A DNA stretch of 64,000 bases from Cenococcum geophilum 1.58 (taxonomy: Eukaryota > Ascomycota > Dothideomycetes > Gloniales > Gloniaceae). The DNA lies in contig KV748183.1 of assembly GCA_001692895.1 (NCBI GenBank), forward strand, positions 2,542,001-2,606,000, given 5' to 3'. Shown in pieces: positions 1-10,535 of the stretch; the first letter of the stretch is position 1; each line of letters begins with the position of its first letter. Both the position numbers and the translations under genes were made by a program. The notes beneath the pieces are model-generated. The model searched no databases. It was not told the DNA's origin and saw only the letters and a program-made list of their open reading frames with translations.

Positions 1-520
1 AAGTACTTAAAGGAGAATATAATAAACTAGATCTTTATAAGGGCAAGTAATATATTATTTAGTAACAATCTAATAAGTAGGAAGAGTATAGAAGGCTATT
101 TATTTACCTTATTTAGGGGACTAATTAACTAGCGATCTATAAAGTAGAAGTTAGTAATAAAATTAAGTACGGAAGTAGAGCTTCTAGCCCTATTATATAC
201 AGCTACTAAGTTAATTTAGTAGCAGTAATTCTTTAAAGAAATTAGATTTAACCTTAATAAGAAGTAAATAATATATTGCGATAACCTATAGACTATTTAA
301 CTACTAACTAAAAGCAACGCAGAGCTTAATACTAAGCTTTAATACGTTAATATCTATTACTACTAGCTCCGCTAGAAAGTTTATAAAGGAAGTATTAATA
401 TTAAATAGGTGCCTACTGCGGATATAACAGCAGACGGCCTAATAAAGGCTCTGCCTTGTTAAAAGCATAAAACGTTTATTTAGTAATTAAACCTCATTAA
501 TATTAAGGATCTAATTTAAT
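1..520 (+). pseudogene. Copia-I pol 3' end (RNase H), RIP-degraded
   Basis: One frame reads as the C-terminal RNase H of a fungal Ty1/copia polyprotein, including STEVELLAL (family STEAEYLAL-like), YCDNL, LNTKL and TADGLIKALP. In-frame stops are all TAA or TAG at expected Gln or Trp positions, the RIP pattern. The rest of pol and the 5' LTR lie left of the window. It is followed by a purine tract and an LTR, so this is the true 3' end of the element. Non-functional. The family assignment is from motifs remembered for copia RNase H, not a search. Confidence 0.85.
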
Positions 521-632
521 TTAATTTAAATAATATTTAGGCAAGGTAAATATATGGAGGATTTCCTTTGACTTAACACCAAATTGCTATTATGACTTTT
601 TAGTATTTCTATAGCAGCCTAGAAGGCTCTGT

Positions 633-645
633 GCAGCTAGGGGGG
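633..645 (+). promoter_or_regulatory. Polypurine tract of Copia-I
   Basis: A purine-rich run with six G ends two bases before the LTR start. This is the position of the plus-strand primer in LTR retrotransposons. Confidence 0.6.
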
Positions 646-647
646 TA

Positions 648-907
648 TGTCGACCTAAATCGAAGTTCCTTACTACCATCGTAATACTGTCTGACGACCT
701 AGATCGTCTATACAAACTATGTCTTAGTTGTCTCGTATCTTAAGCTCGTATGTCTCATCGAACGTCTCATTACCTATTTCTCTTAACTATGACCTACTAC
801 ATGACGACGTCGTCGTTATTGTATTTGGACCTACCTGATGTATATAAGAGAGCTTCTAGAGCCCTCTTTAATAAACAGAGTTCTTATTCCTGATCGTCCG
901 TTCAACA
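648..907 (+). repeat. 3' LTR of Copia-I
   Basis: Begins TGTCGAC and ends GTTCAACA, immediately after the polypurine tract. It contains a TATA-like GTATATAAGAG followed by AATAAA-like sequence near its end, as expected for promoter and polyadenylation signals. It looks much less mutated than the pol sequence before it. The partner LTR is outside the window, so the length (260 bp) rests on the TG...CA ends only. Confidence 0.7.
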
Positions 908-996
908 GGTATTAAGCACGACGAAAAAAAGCTAGGGAAATAGATCGCCTGTGAAGATGTGAGAGAACTTGTTTGCATCTGTTTCAATATAAGTTA

Positions 997-1128
997 AACC
1001 TGGACTTTTGACCACAATAATAATAAAATTCTTATATAAAAATTCGATTTGTGAATTTTACGCTTAGTGGTATTAAAATAATAGGTTGTAAACCCCATAT
1101 CTTAGTATTGTGGTCGAAAGGTGTACCT
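997..1128. mobile_element. Candidate MITE with imperfect terminal inverted repeats
   Basis: The left end (CTTTTGACCACAATA) recurs inverted at the right end (TATTGTGGTCGAAAGG) around an AT-rich core of about 100 bp without an ORF. The outer few bases match less well, and no target duplication could be fixed. Size and structure suggest a non-autonomous DNA transposon. No second copy was seen in this window, so it could also be a chance or regulatory inverted repeat. Confidence 0.4.
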
Positions 1129-1872
1129 TTATGGTCCCAATTAAGCTACCTCGATCCGCCAAGGCATTGCGTCATGAACTTTGGCATTCTCGGAGACCTT
1201 GGGAGAGTTTAGGATGTTCAAATAGTGGCTTTAACCAACACGGCAACGCAGCCACATTCGACTAAGCATGGCAATGCCATCGTACTTCTTACCTCTTAGT
1301 ACGTTTAAGTCTCTGCAAGCAAATTGGTATGCCTTTCAATGACCATGGAAAAGTAACGATTCGAAATACAATGTGTTGGGCTTGGTGCGGAATATTTTCT
1401 TCGTCCATACCGGTTTCGGATCGAATAATAAGGTTCTGTTCGATCGCAAAACCGTCGGATTGAATATGAACTGAAAGTCCGGCAAAAAGGACGCGTTCCT
1501 TCCCGACTTGACACGCTTCTGTGGCTCTACAGGTTGCACGGACGTTTGCAATCCAGCCTTTAGATTCTCAAGTGAGGAGCTTCGGGCTCAATATTGAAAT
1601 GACGCCAAGAGCGTACCATTATGGCGGTCAGAGGAACATCAAAATTTTGAGGCTATGCAGACAAAATCACTCCGAATCAACAGATTATAAACTGAATCTG
1701 AGGCCTCCATTTTGGAACCGAACAACCTCTAAAGCAAAAGATTTTGAGAGGACCCAATGAGATGCGACAGCGGACTCAAGACCGTACGCAACCACTTAGA
1801 GCAGAGAAATCATCAAGTGTGAAATGGCACCTAGTAGTAATAATTGGTATGACTACGGCATTAGAACTCCAC
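1129..1872. other. Non-repeated intergenic DNA, no gene recognised
   Basis: Ordinary base composition without RIP. Short open frames occur on both strands (about 1305-1551 minus, 1521-1760 plus), but none resembles a known protein or has a convincing start. It probably contains the 3' untranslated region and terminator of the minus-strand acetyltransferase gene that ends at 1873. Confidence 0.5.
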
Positions 1873-2409
1873 TCATGAGTCTGCCTCTTCCATAATGGTC
1901 TGTAATCCGTCCTGAAAAGCATACTTCTGGTAGACCAGTGAGTCCACCCATTCCCCTTTACACTCGAAATCCTTCTCCGTGAAGCGCACCTTTGTAAACC
2001 CCAGTCTTTCCGCCAACTTCCAACTCCCCGTATTCCGTGGATCGCACTCGATTTCCAATGTCACATCTCCTAGCAGCAAAATGAACGCCGCTACAGCCTC
2101 TGTCGCAAATCCTTTGCCTTGCGAGGCGGGCATGAAGGAATACCACAGTGAGGCCTGCCTATTTTTCACCTTCGCTCCCACGCTTCCTATAAATGTGCCA
2201 TTGTGGGTGACGGCAAGCTCGAAATGCTTACGTGGCATACTATCCTGGTTCTCCACAATTTCCTGGACGACTGCTTCGGTTTGGGCGAGAGTGCGTGGCT
2301 CCCATGTTTGGTAGCGGGCGACGGAGGGCGTGGATAGGAGGACGTGTAGGGGTGGTATATCGTCGAGGGTATATTCGCGGAGTTCGAGACGAGGGGTCTG
2401 GATATGCAT
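1873..2409 (-). CDS. GNAT-family N-acetyltransferase (RimJ/RimL-like)
   Basis: A 178-residue single-exon protein. It starts TPRLELREYT (residues 5-14), typical of the RimJ/RimL type (Acetyltransf_3). The acetyl-CoA site QGKGFATEA (residues 97-105) fits the Q/R-x-x-G-x-G/A motif A, and NTGSWKLAERLGF (126-138) is the motif B helix. The family transfers acetyl groups from acetyl-CoA to N-terminal or small-molecule amines; the substrate cannot be read from sequence. The frame stays open to 2475, but its 5' codon there is TTG; the first ATG is at 2409, lies just before the conserved domain and has A at -3, so I start there. It is the only intact gene in the window, lies in non-RIP sequence and has no visible intron. 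A soluble, probably cytosolic enzyme. Family assignment is firm, substrate unknown. Confidence 0.88.
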   Translation of the reverse strand: MHIQTPRLELREYTLDDIPPLHVLLSTPSVARYQTWEPRTLAQTEAVVQEIVENQDSMPRKHFELAVTHNGTFIGSVGAKVKNRQASLWYSFMPASQGKGFATEAVAAFILLLGDVTLEIECDPRNTGSWKLAERLGFTKVRFTEKDFECKGEWVDSLVYQKYAFQDGLQTIMEEADS

Positions 2410-2710
2410 TCTTTGGGACACAATAGGAATCGTCCCTGAATCACAGTAATTTTCTGCTTGAATAAATAAGAGCAATTGTAGCTGTGATTTAGCCTGGTTC
2501 TCTGGACTGGAAAATTGGTTGAGCGATGTGGTTATTCGACGACATTTTTTGGTCTTTCGAGAAGCGATAGCTACGGGCTGTGCGAGTCATACAAAGGGTT
2601 GCCTTCGTATGTTTTGTTCTCCTTCTGAGCTGAGCTTGGGCTGAGGATGAAGACGAAAATTAATTGGTCCCTTGGCATTAGAAGTTTGGTCCCCCTCGTG
2701 CACGGTACAA
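2410..2710 (-). promoter_or_regulatory. 5' flank / putative promoter of the acetyltransferase gene
   Basis: Normal-composition DNA between the GNAT start codon and the abrupt switch to AT-rich sequence near 2711. No clear TATA or named binding site is visible. Any promoter must be short, since the RIP block starts about 300 bp upstream. Confidence 0.35.
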
Positions 2711-3733
2711 AAAACATATCTTTTTAAAATACTTACAACTTAATAACTATAATAACTATTTATATATAATTCCAAATATGGTTTATTAGTTAGTAAATTA
2801 AACTTTTTATAAAATTAAAATTTTATATAAAATTTTAGGTCAACGATAATCATACACCCCCTAATTGATACGCATATATCCCCTACCCAAATAAGCTTAG
2901 ATCTTTCCACTTTAGGTCAAAATATCACGTTTGTTTGACTTGTTTACACCCAAATCACGAAAATTAAAGTGTTAAAATACAATGCCTGTAATACTTTAAG
3001 ATTATCCTAAGTTGAATGGTGTAAGGCAGATTGCCTAGGTATACGGTAGGGAGTAGGCAAGCCGAGCATAAGTCATAGGAGAGTCGATGGAAGAGGACGA
3101 TATAATAAAGAGTATGGCAATAGCCTTGTAAGAGAGAGACGAACCGATAAGGGCTTGTAAGCCCGAGTAAGGGATAAAATACGTCTTACATTACTAGCGC
3201 TGCCGATCGTTCTGGGAATACCGCCTGTTTTACTAGGTAAAATGGGATCAATCTCTAACAGATTAGTATGCTTAAAAAACGCTTAATATTAAAATTAAAT
3301 AAAGCTTTTTAAATTAAACAAATGTGCGGAATTTATAACGTAACTTTATAAGGTAAGAATATGGATATGGAGTCCAATTAATAGAATAATAAGGTATACT
3401 ATATAGATAGACAAATCCTTAAGGAAAAGAAGGAGCCTATATATAAGGTAAAAAAGGGGTTTCCCTAGGTATATATAATGCACATACCTTATAGACGAGT
3501 TACTCCTAAGTTGCCCCTAGGTCGCCTATACCTTATAGCTATATAACTATTTACTTAGGGTTTACCTAATAATGCCCCCCCCCTTTAAAAGGATTGTCCC
3601 TAATCCTATATATACTTAAGCCTTAATAAAACCCTATAAAACCCTTAATAACTTGAAGGAAAAAAAATTAAAGGAAAAAGAGTATCCCAATTTTATATAA
3701 AGAGAGATAGGTAGTATATATATGCGGCGCGAG
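2711..3733. other. AT-rich RIP-like DNA, nothing recognised
   Basis: About 1 kb without a readable protein motif. It starts with low-complexity AT sequence (about 2711-2840), then mixed AT-rich sequence with short C or G runs (for example nine C near 3580). It shares the TpA-rich texture of the transposons to its right. Likely old transposon remains; no copy elsewhere in the window was found by eye. Confidence 0.4.
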
Positions 3734-3789
3734 GATATTAAGGAACTTTAACCACTGGTTAAAGTTATCTAATTAGTTAGATTTGCCTT
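3734..3789 (-). mobile_element. Palindromic MITE-like repeat, copy M1, left end
   Basis: Contains the palindrome AACTTTAACC-act-GGTTAAAGTT (3744-3766) followed by TCTAATTAGTTAGATT. The same end sequence recurs at 15467, 19319 and 28646. This copy is interrupted at GCCTT (3785-3789) by Copia-II and resumes at 9824, since the same GCCTT follows the right LTR. Confidence 0.6.
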
Positions 3790-4007
3790 TGTTCGTACTA
3801 ACTTAATAGCACGAGTGAGTCGTATCCCGGGGCACGAAATACGTATAGTATTGTATGCTCTTTAGGATGGTGGTGACTGTCGATTCTATTGAGGTAGACT
3901 ACGTGGTCTATATACTGACGCGCCTCCCCCCTAATTAGTTAGCACGTAGGTAGTTGGTGCACGAACGCGTATTTACGCGTTTGTATACCAGGTGCTGTAA
4001 TTATACA
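3790..4007 (-). repeat. Copia-II 3' LTR
   Basis: TGTTCGTACTAAC ... ATTATACA. Matches 9601-9818 over its full 218 bp. It is the downstream LTR because the coding order runs on the minus strand. Confidence 0.92.
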
Positions 4008-4269
4008 CTAGCGGTACTTGGAAAATAAAACCACTTATATACAGCCTCCGTAATTGCCTTAATAGAACCATAAAACATATAAGAAAATACATAGGAAATC
4101 CCTCCTAAGGTGCCTTTTGGGTTGCCTTCCAAATGGTGCTCTAAGCTGGCCGTAAGTCCTGCTTACGGTCCGTAAAATGAACTATACGGCCTTTTGACGG
4201 GCCGTGAATGCACCGTACGGCCTTCTGACGGGCCGTAGCTGAACCATAAATGCTCCATTAGTCTCGCTC

Positions 4270-7200
4270 TACCTATTTTATAACCTTTAGGTTAAGCTTG
4301 TTTGTGTTAATTAGGGGTTTAAGAGCTTAACACGGCTTTGCCTTAGTTATAGCGTCTACTAGGTTGTCTTCGCTGCTAATCTATTTGACCTCTATAATCT
4401 TACGTCGTTTATAGGCCTAACGTAAGCACATTAGGTCGACCATAAGCCTCTTCTCTTGTGTTATACCTAGTTTAACTAGGCAGTCGTAAAGGGACTTTAA
4501 ATTGGTGTATAAAACTAGGGGTAACTGCTCTAGTTATAGAATCTTCTAGACCGTTAATTTAATTACGGCTGCTATATTAAAGCTATGAGCTAGTGTATAT
4601 AGTTTAGAGGCTAGTACACTGCGGGTTACTTATTTGCACTTAATTAAAGACTAGTACAGTATATTTGCGTCCTAATTGCGGTCCGTAAGTACAATTATAA
4701 AGCCGATTTGTAATAATAGGTCTTTATTATTGGCAAAGGAGGCGTCCATAAATGCTAGTAAGCTAAGGGAACTTAGGTCTAGTGGTACGAAAGTAAGTCC
4801 CCTTGCTGCATTATTAATTTGCCACTAAATGCGCTTATTAAGCTGCTTAATATTTTCTTCTTGCGGATTTACTACCTAGGCCGTAAAGGACAAGTCATAG
4901 GCAGATTCGGGTTGGCAAACTGTAGTAATGTAGGCGCCTCTTACACGCTATGCAGCGTATTAGTCCTTTATATTTATGGTCTTATAGGTCTCTCCGTGGG
5001 AACTAGTAAGGTCTATAGGCTTTGCTATAATAAGCTTTAGGTTTTAAGCTTAGCGTTCCTAGGTTAGCTGGATTAAGTTACCCTTTTATATAATTAAGCC
5101 TCCATTAAACTTAATTAGAGTTTACTTAGTTAACTACTCTCGCGGCTTTGCCAGGAACTTAGCTTCTTATAGTTTAGTCTCTTTAGCGTCCGCAAATGTC
5201 TGGTCTGCTAAGAAGAGGGTATTATCTATTTAGAGTCTAACAATACCAAGGCCGTTTAATGGGCTGTATAGGAGGTAGGGGTTGTAGGTTAACTATTCTA
5301 TTTTAAGTTTACTAACGTAGTACTAGTAGTATGTCTTAAACTAATAGTTTCCGGCTTCTGGTACTCCGTAAAGAGGTTTTATAACCTATAAAATTATTCC
5401 TAGTTATAGGTTAAGCTTATAGGGTGGTCGTATAAAGATATCCCTACTTAGGTAGGTGTTAGACTGTATATAGGCTTATAAGATGTCCCGTAAGTAAAGG
5501 GCTACAGATTTGGTTTGCTATAGTTTAGGCATAAGTACGAGTATAATCCGTTAACTAACCCGTTAAATTGTAGGCGATTATATAAGGACTAGGTCCTTTC
5601 CCTAGTCGTTATAAGCTTATATAATAAGCCTTAATTTCTTAAAGGCTTTATTAATACTAGGGTGCTTAATCTTGTTAATAAAGTGTAAGTTAAATATATA
5701 GACGCCTTGCGGAATATCTCTCTCTATTATAATCGCAAAGGCACCCTTTTTAAGTAGTCCGTTAATCTCTTTACGCTATAAGTCCGTAAAAGGGGTTTCC
5801 TATATTAGAACTGATATATCTATAGGCGGAGATTGCTTTGCGGATGTGCCTGCGGAGGTTAGGTAGTTCTCCGTTACGGGATTTTTATAGGGGCGTCCTC
5901 GGCCACGCTTTACGGCAGGTTTAGTAGGTTTAGTGGGTTTCTGGGGGACCTCTAGGGTAGGTAAGGGTGCCTCCAGTTTATCTAATTTGGTAGTCGTTTC
6001 TAGTTTATCTAGTTCGGCGGTTGCTTCTAGTTCGTTTAGCTTAACGTTATAGGTGTTTTTAGGCCGAAAGTAGGGTTTTATAGACGTGCTTCTAAAGCTA
6101 GTTGGCCCGCTAGGAAGCTATATACAGCACGTCTCGTTTTCTACGGCTAGTAGACGGTAAGGTCTATTCTAACTACCGCTTTTACGTTATATAAGGACTT
6201 TAGAGTTAAGCGGGAGGTTGTATACTAAGGTTATATTAGGTCCGTTGCGGTAGTATAGGGCGTTATTAATAGTTTGTTTGGCCCGTAATTTGACTATTTT
6301 GGCTATTACCTTCCGTATTGTAGCTACTTGTTCCATAATAGATGGGGCAGGAGGGCCTAAGCTGCTTATCCTTAGGTAGGCTCCATAAACTAAGAGGGTA
6401 GGTACTAGTCCGTTAGGGCTAGCGGTGTTATTAACGGCTTTTACGGCCATCTATAAAGCTAGTTCCTTTTAGATGTCCTTATACTCGTCCGTAATAATCT
6501 AATAAGCTCTCTATAGAGCTAGGTAAGCTCGCTTAATAAGCCTAACGGACTAATGCGCCTTAACTAGAATAGCTTTTATTAATATAGCTATGGCCGTAGT
6601 ATACTACTGAAATTCCTTACTAATAAAGTTCCTACTAGCGTCGTGGGTGATATACTTAGGAGGTCTAACGTACGTGTTAATCTAGCAGGTCCGTAAAATA
6701 TCTTAAGTATACTTTGCGGATATATTTTGCAACTAACGGGCGGCTTAGTAGTGGGTTGCCTTATTAATTATATATAATACTAGGCTGCCGTTAATATATA
6801 TAATATCTACGTATACTAAATGGTTAAAGTTAAGGTCCTTATAAAGGGTAAACTTAAATCGGCCTAAGGAACGTCCGTATTTCTGGCAAAAGGAGCAGTA
6901 TTTAGTTAGGTAATTAACTGCCTTCCTATTAACGTTGTTATGTCTAGAGCGTTTAAGGACTCTATATAGCTTTTCGGCTNANNGNTNGCCGAAACGGCGG
7001 TGNAGNNGGTGGATNTNCGTACTNGTAAGGTAGNANGGGTTATANTNAAAAGATTNCTNAATNTAGGTCTGTAAAGTCTCTCCCTATATAAGGAACGGGT
7101 GTCCAAATTATTGTGTAATTAGTAGGGTAATATACTTACTTCCTAGGGCAGTTGCGGGGCCGATTAAGGTGTCCGTAATATTATTGTAGTAAACCTATAA

Positions 7201-7799
7201 CCTGTCTATGTCCGTAAGGCAAAGTAAGAAAGGGGTGTCTGCTTTTACTATGTGGAAGTTAACTAGGCTAATTAGGGTCTTAACTGTAACTAATCTAATT
7301 AATGCAGTTAAGCTAATGCCGAATTGGACGTTTATGGCCCCAGTTTACGTAATATTAATGTCCGTATTATTATTTGCGGTGGTCCTATATACAAGGTATT
7401 GTCCGTAGCCTATAGTAGACTTCTTAGAGGCGCCTATATCGATCATAACACCGTAGAATTCCTTGGGGGTATAGCGTTCTATGGTGATATATGCAAATGG
7501 GTCCTGCTTATAATCTATAACATCTATAATAGGGGTGCTTACAGAATAGTTTTTGGGCGCAACTAAGTGTATAAAGGAACGGTTGGCTAATACGGTTATA
7601 ATATTAAAGGCTTGGCTATCCGTAAAAGGTCTAAAAGTAGTTAGGAACGTCTCTAGGGTCTCCTATTCCTGGTTATCTAGGTTAAAGTCAATTATAAGGG
7701 CTTCTATTAACTTATTAGGGGGCTCCTCTTCTTCCTCTCCTTTATATTCTAAGATAAACTGGCTAATCCGTTTATTAAATCTCTTCTTAGACCTGTTAC
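4270..7799 (-). pseudogene. Copia-II pol (protease-integrase-RT-RNase H)
   Basis: Minus-strand reading gives protease DIGA at 7429-7440 (family DTGA; Thr lost by C>T) and integrase with YVDIIYI near 6800 and ITHDA...NF at 6627-6650. A conserved integrase C-terminal segment with GLVPTLLVYGAY lies within 6187-6450, and RT is at about 5150-6100. The RT active site reads IDNT at 5218-5229 where TDDT is expected. RNase H carries WISSEDNLVDAITKA-like sequence near 4340-4400. Stops are TAA/TAG at Gln/Trp sites. Eighteen N bases lie at 6980-7063, in the zinc-binding part of integrase. Non-functional. Confidence 0.88.
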
Positions 7800-9228
7800 G
7801 TTCTTCCTAGGTATGCCTTATAGACTAACATCCTTCCTTACCACATATAAAGCATTTCTAGCTTATTTGTCTGTGGGGGTATGCTTTTATACGGGGGTTG
7901 CTATAGGGGTTACGGGTAGGACTTGGTCGGTATGGTTGCTGCTAGCGATAGCGGCGGTCCGTAAAGTAGACGTCTAAGTCTATTTGCGGATATTGAATAT
8001 CCGTAATAAAGGCTTAAGTGCTGCCTAGTGGGTTTAAGACTTAATAGGTTATAATAGAGGAGCGTAAATTATTAATAAGGCTAGCTAAGGTATCTGTAGG
8101 CTTGTAGTAGGCGTACTTGCAGGGCTTTACTTCCTAGCAGGCCGTAATAAGTTTATTATGCAGGAAGTTGTCTATTTAAAGCTTAGCGTTAAGGCCGTGC
8201 TATAGGTGCTAGAGGTCTTTAATGAGAATTTACAGGTACTCTATAGTTGATTTTTCAGTGTTCTTATTAATTACGGTCCGTAGCTTAGTCGTATTCCATT
8301 AGGTAAGGATATTACGCCTATATTCTAGTCCTTTAAAGTAGTTATAGGTAGCTTCGCATAGCTTATTAAAGGGAACACTAAGGGGGTTACTCTTAAGGTT
8401 AGTATAGTAGTGGTCAAGTACTAGGCCGCGTAGTATGGTAGAGTAGGCTTAGCTGAACTCTTATTTAGGAATATCGGCCTTCTAGCAAAGGTCCGTAAAG
8501 ATGGTTAGTTTAAAGTTAAAATTATTATTTTTACCGCTGTACTTAGATTTGTTGGTATAGAGCTTAGCTAGGTTAGCTAGCTCCTTACTATAGGTCTTTA
8601 CTTAGGTGGGTTACGGATCTATAACTTACGGATCTATAACTTGCGGATATATAGCTTGCGGGTCTATGACTTAAATAGTGGGGGTAGTTTGGTCCGTATT
8701 TTGGTTTATAGGGGTGTTATAATCCGTAACTTAAGAGTAGGGTATATTTTAGCTAATGAGGTTAAGTCTAAAGCCGCTTAGGTTTATAGGACGAATTTGG
8801 TTAAGTGGGTTAGGTATAAGGCTAGCGATTATATTAAGTTTAGAAGAAGTAAAGAGTTCCTTAGTTTCTTGGAACTAGTCTAGAATTTCCTCTTTAGTCT
8901 ATTCTATTTGGTCCTTCTTATATATTGTGTTGTATAAGGACTATATAATAGTAACTCGTTTATTCCTTTTAACCTATACACCTTAGTTATGTAAAAGGGT
9001 TTATAGTTTACGGATAGTAATAGGGTTGCAGGCCTTAAGAATAGCTTCCGTAAAGTCCGTAAAGTCTTCCTAGTATTACTCCCATAGGTCGTTATTTATA
9101 AGCTTAAAGTATTTGTATTTAAGGATTTTAAAACTAATATAGTCGTTAATATCGTTTGTAGACGTAACGTCGACTCCTTATCTTTACTTCTTTTAACCTT
9201 TACTAACTTGCTTGCTAATGTCTGCCAT
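7800..9228 (-). pseudogene. Copia-II gag
   Basis: Starts with ATG at 9228 (MADISKQVSKG) and reads as a gag protein with interspersed TAA/TAG. The nucleocapsid zinc knuckle is at 7813-7854: CFICGKEGC-x-S-I-R-H, that is Cys-x2-Cys-x4-Cys-x4-His, one Trp codon turned into TAG. This Cys/His order differs from the retroviral CCHC but recurs in Copia-III and IV. Gag would package the element RNA in cytoplasmic particles. Degraded. Confidence 0.82.
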
Positions 9229-9600
9229 ACTGTAGTGTAGTGTAGTGCGTAGTGGGTAGTAGCAGCTTATAACGGGTGGGGGAGGTCTTATAACGGTCCA
9301 TAAAATCGATTAACGGGTCCGTAATAGTTTGTAGGAGGGTAGGGGTTTTCCGTAAAAGGTCCAAAGAGGTTTAAGGTTTAAGGGGTTTAAGGATAAGGGT
9401 TCCATATAGGTCTGTATTCGCGTCTATAACTTTTAGTAAACTATACTAAGACTTAAATAAGTATACAGAGTTAGTGATAGTCCGTAATCCCCAACTTCCG
9501 ACCTTCTAGTAGGTCGTACTAGGAGTCTGAATGGTCGCTGTCGAGTATCGCTCGGGGGAGGTGTTGAGTAATTGCTGATCTGTGCGCGCTTACTGATCAG

Positions 9601-9818
9601 TGTTCGTACTAACTTAATAGCACGAGTGAGTCGTATCCCGGGGCACGAAATACGTATAGTATTATATGCTCTTTAGGATGGTAGTGACTGTCGATTCTAT
9701 TGAGGTAGACTACGTGGTCTATATACTAACGCGCCTCCCCCCTAATTAGTCAGCACGTAGGTAGTTAGTGCACGAACGCGTATTTACGCGTTCGTATACT
9801 AGGTGCTGTAATTATACA
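9601..9818 (-). repeat. Copia-II 5' LTR
   Basis: Full-length partner of 3790-4007. It would hold the promoter for minus-strand transcription of Copia-II. The GCCTT duplication follows directly. Confidence 0.92.
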
Positions 9819-9926
9819 GCCTTACTAAAACTCCCTAATTTAACTAAGCTAATAGTAATTTTTTATCCCTAGGATAGAAAATTCTAATTGGTCTATTTAG
9901 TGCTAGAGTTAGTAGGGCTTAATACT
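9819..9926. mobile_element. Palindromic MITE-like repeat M1, middle part
   Basis: Continues M1 after Copia-II: 9857-9883 is the central palindrome (family form GATTTTCTATCCC-n-GGGATAGAAAATC; here partly mutated). It is flanked by CTAAGCTAATAG on one side and CTAATTGG on the other, as in copies M2 and M4. It is interrupted again at ATACT (9922-9926) by Copia-III; about 40 bp more (16003-16045) may be the other end, without its palindrome. Confidence 0.6.
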
Positions 9927-10148
9927 TGTTAGGAATAAAGGCAAATGGTCACCATATAAGGCATATTGCCGTCACGTGTGGCAAGTTGCCGTTACGTGCG
10001 GCAAGTTGCCATCACGTGCCGCCGCGGCACTAACGTGGTGAGGAACCTTAAGTTCCTTACCCCTTTCTTTAAGAAGAAAATAGAACAGAATAATTATTAT
10101 ACTATCTACAAACCGTAGCTACGTGATATCCCCCTTGTGAGTTCAACA
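9927..10148 (+). repeat. Copia-III 5' LTR
   Basis: TGTTAGGAATAA ... GTTCAACA. Contains a near-tandem triplicate of TTGCCRTCACGTG (E-box CACGTG; the middle unit is TTACGTG) and, just after it, an inverted repeat GTGAGGAAC-cttaa-GTTCCTYAC. Both are kept in the 3' LTR and partly in Copia-IV, suggesting promoter or RNA-structure function. Confidence 0.9.
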
Positions 10149-10535
10149 CTAATTAGTGGTTAACTTCACTATTATACCATAGAGCAGCTAGGTATTCTAC
10201 TAAGAAGAGACGAGCCACTGTACCAGTGCTACTCGTGCTAAAGGAAGCTGTCTTTTAAGGTCAGAACTGGTCCTAAACCTTAAATAGAACTCTTCCACAA
10301 ATCTAAGGATCTAAAGGCCAGAACTGGTCCTAAGCCTTTCTAAGATTACGGATTCTTACGTCTATTACGCAGAATAATACGCTTTACAAGTCTTCGCGAT
10401 TTAAGGCTAGAACTAGTCCTAAGCCCTATAATCGCAAATATACGTCACGAACGCGTACTAAATGATAAATATATATCACGAACGCGTACTAAACGACAAT
10501 CCCTACGCCAATAATACTTCCCTCCCTCCAAAAAT

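Larger units (their letters stand above)
3790..9818 (-). mobile_element. Copia-II, complete Ty1/copia retrotransposon (degraded)
   Basis: A 6.03-kb element with 218-bp LTRs at both ends and a 5-bp target duplication GCCTT (3785-3789 and 9819-9823). On the minus strand the order is gag, protease, integrase, reverse transcriptase, RNase H, the Ty1/copia order. All coding parts are broken by RIP-type stops. LTR copies differ at only about 7 sites, all transitions. It is inserted in the M1 repeat. Confidence 0.93.

Noticed and set aside
1305..1551. Two overlapping minus-strand open frames of about 70 codons
   Set aside because: No recognisable family, overlapping frames, and position 3' of the acetyltransferase gene; more likely untranslated sequence.
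1521..1760. Plus-strand frame of 79 codons
   Set aside because: First codon is not ATG in a convincing context and the product resembles nothing known.
1979..2314. Plus-strand frame opposite the acetyltransferase
   Set aside because: Antisense shadow of a clearly conserved protein.
2410..2475. N-terminal extension of the acetyltransferase to 2475
   Set aside because: The codon at 2475 is TTG, not ATG; the added 22 residues do not fit the family start.
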